Shown: positions 31,033 through 32,927 of the stretch, piece after piece
Position numbering within the stretch: position 1 is the stretch's first letter
Layout of the letters: each line of letters begins with the position of its first letter
Virus record (IMG/VR): IMGVR_UViG_3300022745_000547
Location: 1 to 32,927 of that record
DNA: 32,927 nt
Origin: a virus
Reading direction: 5' to 3' (one strand)
The notes under the pieces: generated by a model
What the model saw: only the letters and a program-made list of their open reading frames with translations
What the model was told of the DNA's origin: nothing
Databases searched by the model: none
Program-made: the position numbers and the translations under genes

Positions 31033-31661
31033 ACGCCGCCGACACGTTCCTGTCCATCTTCGGCTTTCGTCGCGTGACAGATCCGGTTCCCCCGTTCGTC
31101 ACCGACCGCCGCAAGTACGCCGCGCAGTCGCACCATGGCTACAAGACCCGAGCGCGACCGATCGCCAAGGTGACCGGCGCGTGCCTGCACCAAACCGCCT
31201 GCGTCCTCGGCGAGCGACCCGAGCGATACGACGGCATCGGCGCGCACCTGGCGATCACGCGCGCGGGGCAGGTGATCTGGCTGCACTCGTTCGATCGGCT
31301 GGTCGTCCACGGGAACGGCTGGAACAACGGGACCATCGGCATCGAGATCGACGGCATCTATGCTGGCGTAGAGGGCGACCCGCGCACGGTCTGGCCCGCC
31401 GGGACGCAGCCGCAGCGACTCACCGACGAGACCGTCAAGGCGGCGTTGATGACGTTGGAGTGGATCCGGACGGCGGTACCCAGCGTGCGCGTGGTCGTGG
31501 CGCACCGGCAGAGTTCGGCGAGCAGGAGAGCGGACCCGGGCGAGGCGATCTGGAAGCGCATCGCGCTTGTCAGCGGGATGGAGATGGCGCCGGATACCGT
31601 GCTTGGCGATGGGCTGCCGATACCGCGCGAGTGGTGGCCTGGGAGCGACCACAGGTACTGA
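31029..31661 (+). CDS. Endolysin: N-acetylmuramoyl-L-alanine amidase
   Basis: Predicted 210 aa from ATG 31029 (ATGA overlap; GTG 31020 in frame is a less likely start). It belongs to the Amidase_2/PGRP fold, which cuts the bond between MurNAc and L-Ala in peptidoglycan. Likely zinc ligands are H54 (CLHQTA), H159 (VAHRQ) and D169 (ADPG, where many relatives have Cys). GWNNGTIGIEIDG (97-109) is the usual core strand. There is no signal peptide, so release depends on the holin. No separate cell-wall binding domain is evident. It is the last + strand gene of the late run. Confidence 0.85.
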   Translation: MNAADTFLSIFGFRRVTDPVPPFVTDRRKYAAQSHHGYKTRARPIAKVTGACLHQTACVLGERPERYDGIGAHLAITRAGQVIWLHSFDRLVVHGNGWNNGTIGIEIDGIYAGVEGDPRTVWPAGTQPQRLTDETVKAALMTLEWIRTAVPSVRVVVAHRQSSASRRADPGEAIWKRIALVSGMEMAPDTVLGDGLPIPREWWPGSDHRY

Positions 31662-31670
31662 CCGTGCGTG

Positions 31671-31690
31671 AGCCGGCGGACTGACCGGCT
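31671..31690. terminator. Hairpin between convergent operons
   Basis: AGCCGG-CGGACTGA-CCGGCT: a perfect 6-bp stem with an 8-base loop, 9 bases after the amidase stop and 22 bases from the end of the minus-strand operon. There is no U-tract on either strand, so it is at best a weak or factor-dependent end. Position, between convergent genes, is the main support. Confidence 0.35.
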
Positions 31691-31712
31691 GGGCGCGGGG
31701 TGGTGGCGTGGC

Positions 31713-32081
31713 CTACTTAATCGCCGCCTCGACACTCTGCCGCACGAGCTCGCCCACGGCGACACCGCGCTCCTCGGCAGCAGCCTGCCAGCGCTCGCGC
31801 GTCTCGGGCTGCACGAGGACCACGATGCGCTCGGTGGCGGCCTGACCGGCGGGCAGGTGGGGGCGCCCCGGCCTGCGCCATGCGATCCGGTCGCCCACCT
31901 CGGCGTCGTCGTCGATCTCGGCCGTCGTCCACATCAGGTGCGTCAGGGCGTCTCCGCGCTTGTCGCCGAGCTGGCGCCGGACCTCGACCACGAGCGCGGC
32001 CTCGGCTGCGTCCTCGGTGCGGTGGCGCGACACGACGCGCCCGTAGCGCCCGCCCTCGCGGATATTCAGGACGGCCCACAT
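31713..32081 (-). CDS. C-terminal ribbon-helix-helix protein
   Basis: Predicted 122 aa. ATG 32081 shares a TAATG with the stop of the gene before it, so the pair is coupled. The last 40 residues are ERIVVLVQPETRERWQAAAE followed by a second helix (VAVGELVRQSVEAAI): a strand plus two helices, as in Arc/CopG/MetJ (RHH) DNA-binding dimers. The N-terminal 80 residues are a separate mixed domain starting MWAVLNIREGGRYGRVV with WTTAEIDDDAEVGDRIAW. It is the likely autorepressor or antitoxin of the operon. An upstream in-frame start at 32243 is rejected as shadow reading. Confidence 0.68.
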   Translation of the reverse strand: MWAVLNIREGGRYGRVVSRHRTEDAAEAALVVEVRRQLGDKRGDALTHLMWTTAEIDDDAEVGDRIAWRRPGRPHLPAGQAATERIVVLVQPETRERWQAAAEERGVAVGELVRQSVEAAIK

Positions 32082-32431
32082 TACTCGGCCTCCGCGATCT
32101 CGGCGATGGCGGCCACAGCGCGGGCGCTCACGAGGCGGTAGCAGGTGAGCTGCTTGCCGCGCTCGTCCTCGTCCTCGTAGCGCACGACGTCCACGCCCTC
32201 GGCCGCGAGGCGGGCCAGGTCCGCGGCGGTATCGCCGGGCCACGACTGCGAGTCGCGATCGACCTCGTGGCTACGGTCCTCGACCGTGAGGCCGTCCAGG
32301 GCGATCTCGACGATGAGCACGCGACCGTTGCGCCAATCCGCATAGGACTCGGCGGCAGAGCAGGAGTCCGTGAGGCACGCGCCGATATGGGCAATCCAGT
32401 CGGTACGGGCCGTGCCGTGGTAGAGCGTCAT
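32081..32431 (-). CDS. ADP-ribosyltransferase-like protein
   Basis: Predicted 116 aa from ATG 32431. It opens LYHGTARTDWIAHIGACLTD with AAESYA near residue 30: a His in 'YHGT', then the 'LTD..AA.xYA' pattern, then strand VLIVEIALDGL, as in small H-Y-E type ADP-ribosyltransferase folds. The last conserved acid is uncertain (perhaps in the DEDERGKQLTCYRL segment). If active it would transfer ADP-ribose from NAD to a host target. The in-frame start at 32446 lies within the -10 region, so 32431 is preferred, which makes the mRNA leaderless. Partner: the RHH gene immediately downstream. Confidence 0.5.
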   Translation of the reverse strand: MTLYHGTARTDWIAHIGACLTDSCSAAESYADWRNGRVLIVEIALDGLTVEDRSHEVDRDSQSWPGDTAADLARLAAEGVDVVRYEDEDERGKQLTCYRLVSARAVAAIAEIAEAE

Positions 32432-32754
32432 GTGATTATTATGCACATGGCTATTGTCCCCGTCAAGGGATAATCATGCACATGATAAATGTGTGCCGCG
32501 ACGGGGAGTTGCAGGGACGAGATCGACACCGCCTCGCACCCTGCGGCGGCTAGCGATACGGCGGCCACGTCGTCCTCGCTGCTACTAACGTTGCTACTAG
32601 TTTCCGCTAAATTAGTAGCAGCCCTGACGTCGGGAGACACGCGGGAGACGAGAAAATAAATAGCAGCGATCACAAACACTTGCAACACAATATAGGTAAC
32701 GAGCCGTTCCGCGCCACGCGCTATGTGCAACGAATCGTTACACATTGGCAACAA
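32428..32754 (-). CDS. Doubtful 108-aa membrane ORF
   Basis: An open frame of 108 aa (ATG 32754; ATG 32745 also possible) with one hydrophobic segment (VTYIVLQVFVIAAIYFLVS, about residues 19-37). Against it: its last 20 residues are read through the promoter and operators of the ART gene, its start lies on a 21-bp palindrome, and it overlaps two other repeat structures. No Shine-Dalgarno was seen. It could be a real small membrane gene of an immunity region, but is more likely chance. Confidence 0.25.
   Translation of the reverse strand: MLPMCNDSLHIARGAERLVTYIVLQVFVIAAIYFLVSRVSPDVRAATNLAETSSNVSSSEDDVAAVSLAAAGCEAVSISSLQLPVAAHIYHVHDYPLTGTIAMCIIIT
32438..32466 (-). promoter_or_regulatory. Sigma70-type promoter of the ART-RHH operon
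   Basis: On the minus strand: -35 TTGACG (32466-32461), 17-base spacer, -10 CATAAT (32443-32438). Transcription should begin about 7 bases after, at the A of ATG 32431, giving a leaderless mRNA. Near-consensus in a GC-rich sequence, and in the right place. Confidence 0.6.
32441..32484. promoter_or_regulatory. Two identical operator-like 9-mers on either side of the -35
   Basis: ATGCACATG occurs at 32441-32449, overlapping the -10, and at 32476-32484, upstream of the -35. The second lies in ATCATGCACATGAT, a palindrome with a 2-base centre. The start-to-start distance is 35 bp. Arrangement fits autorepression by the RHH protein. Confidence 0.5.
32578..32622. repeat. 11-bp inverted repeat with a third partial copy
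   Basis: GCTGCTACTAA (32578-32588) faces its exact reverse complement TTAGTAGCAGC (32612-32622). A third copy of the core, TGCTACTA, lies between (32592-32599). Possibly a repressor or recombinase binding region. Nothing in it looks like a gene. Confidence 0.5.
32724..32744. promoter_or_regulatory. 21-bp near-perfect palindrome, operator-like
   Basis: TGTGCAACGA-A-TCGTTACACA (32724-32744). Every position pairs with its mirror except one pair (C/A) and the central base. The length fits a dimeric HTH repressor operator. Confidence 0.45.
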
Positions 32755-32760
32755 GCGCCA

Positions 32761-32927
32761 CGTCTGCCGCGTTCATTCGTCGTCGACGGACGGGTGCGCG
32801 CGGTCCATCGCGGCACCAGCGGCACGACGAAATCCGGCAAGGTGCGCGCGGTCCCGCTCTTTGACTCTGTACTAGCCGTCATCAAGTCGATGAAGCTAGC
32901 GCGCGGAACTTCCGCGCTACTGTGGCC
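32761..32927 (+). pseudogene. Partial tyrosine recombinase-like fragment
   Basis: The frame reads on to the window end. The stretch FVVDGRVRAVHRGTSG, then TTKSGKVRAVPLFDSVLAVI, then a helix, matches the beta-hairpin/lysine region of phage integrases (usual form 'tKsGK.R.vPL'). The upstream part with the catalytic Arg box ('GLRW.D') is absent in all three frames. So this is a 5'-deleted remnant, or a fused fragment; the catalytic His, Arg and Tyr would lie beyond the window. The frame has no stop back to 32611, but the residues before about 32761 do not look like an integrase. Confidence 0.35.

Noticed and set aside
32901-32917. GCGCGGAA-C-TTCCGCGC palindrome at the right edge
   Set aside because: Perfect 8-bp arms, but inside the integrase-like frame and cut by the window edge; not interpretable.
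1-32927. CRISPR array, rRNA or insertion sequence
   Set aside because: No regularly spaced direct repeats, no rRNA-like region and no transposase with terminal repeats was seen.

Overview
This window is a GC-rich block of a tailed bacteriophage (Caudoviricetes), either a free phage or a prophage. It carries the packaging, head, tail and lysis genes in the usual order on the + strand. A major tail tube protein, a tape measure and a programmed-frameshift chaperone pair, with no sheath or contractile baseplate genes, point to a siphovirus. The host should have two membranes: there is an overlapping inner/outer spanin pair, a lipobox lipoprotein and a Sec signal peptide. The host genus cannot be named from sequence alone. 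GTG starts and 4-base stop/start overlaps (ATGA, GTGA, TTGA) are very common.

Layout. 1-862: a lone minus-strand gene (possible neck protein) and a divergent promoter region. 872-4511: a small zinc-ribbon protein, large terminase and portal. 4501-7771: small head-associated proteins, two members of a beta-rich virion family, and a 341-aa protein built of Asp/Trp-rich repeats. 7872-10438: scaffold, major capsid protein, a third member of the beta-rich family and a small virion protein. 10444-10547: a very stable hairpin and a tRNA with a CAT anticodon. 10550-13435: connector and tail-terminator genes. 13432-15756: an inserted pair coding for a signal-peptide protein and a membrane-anchored Cys protein. 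15801-26641: tail tube, frameshifted chaperone, tape measure, a distal tail protein with a LamG-like insertion, the tail tip and a receptor-binding protein. 26681-28662: Cys-rich lipoprotein, coiled-coil membrane protein, holin candidate, micro membrane protein and Rz/Rz1 spanins. 28819-31661: an HTH-metallophosphoesterase, a tightly coupled chain of tiny zinc-binding proteins, and the amidase endolysin. 31713-32431: a minus-strand operon of an ADP-ribosyltransferase-like protein and a ribbon-helix-helix protein. 32432-32927: a regulatory region rich in repeats and palindromes, and a tyrosine-recombinase-like fragment at the edge.

The most interesting signals not explained by gene content are these. 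(1) A conserved element near CCTAAYCRTCTC lies 42-45 bases before seven start codons that mostly lack a Shine-Dalgarno, on both strands; it is a candidate phage-specific late promoter. (2) The ART-like/RHH operon has a near-consensus sigma70 promoter that places transcription start on the ATG, with a 9-bp operator-like repeat on each side of the -35. (3) A canonical C CCT TTG slippery site joins the two tail chaperone frames. (4) Exported proteins (signal peptide, membrane anchor, Cys-rich lipoprotein) are embedded in the virion and lysis modules.

No replication gene, phage repressor or intact integrase is visible, so the early region lies outside the window or is absent.
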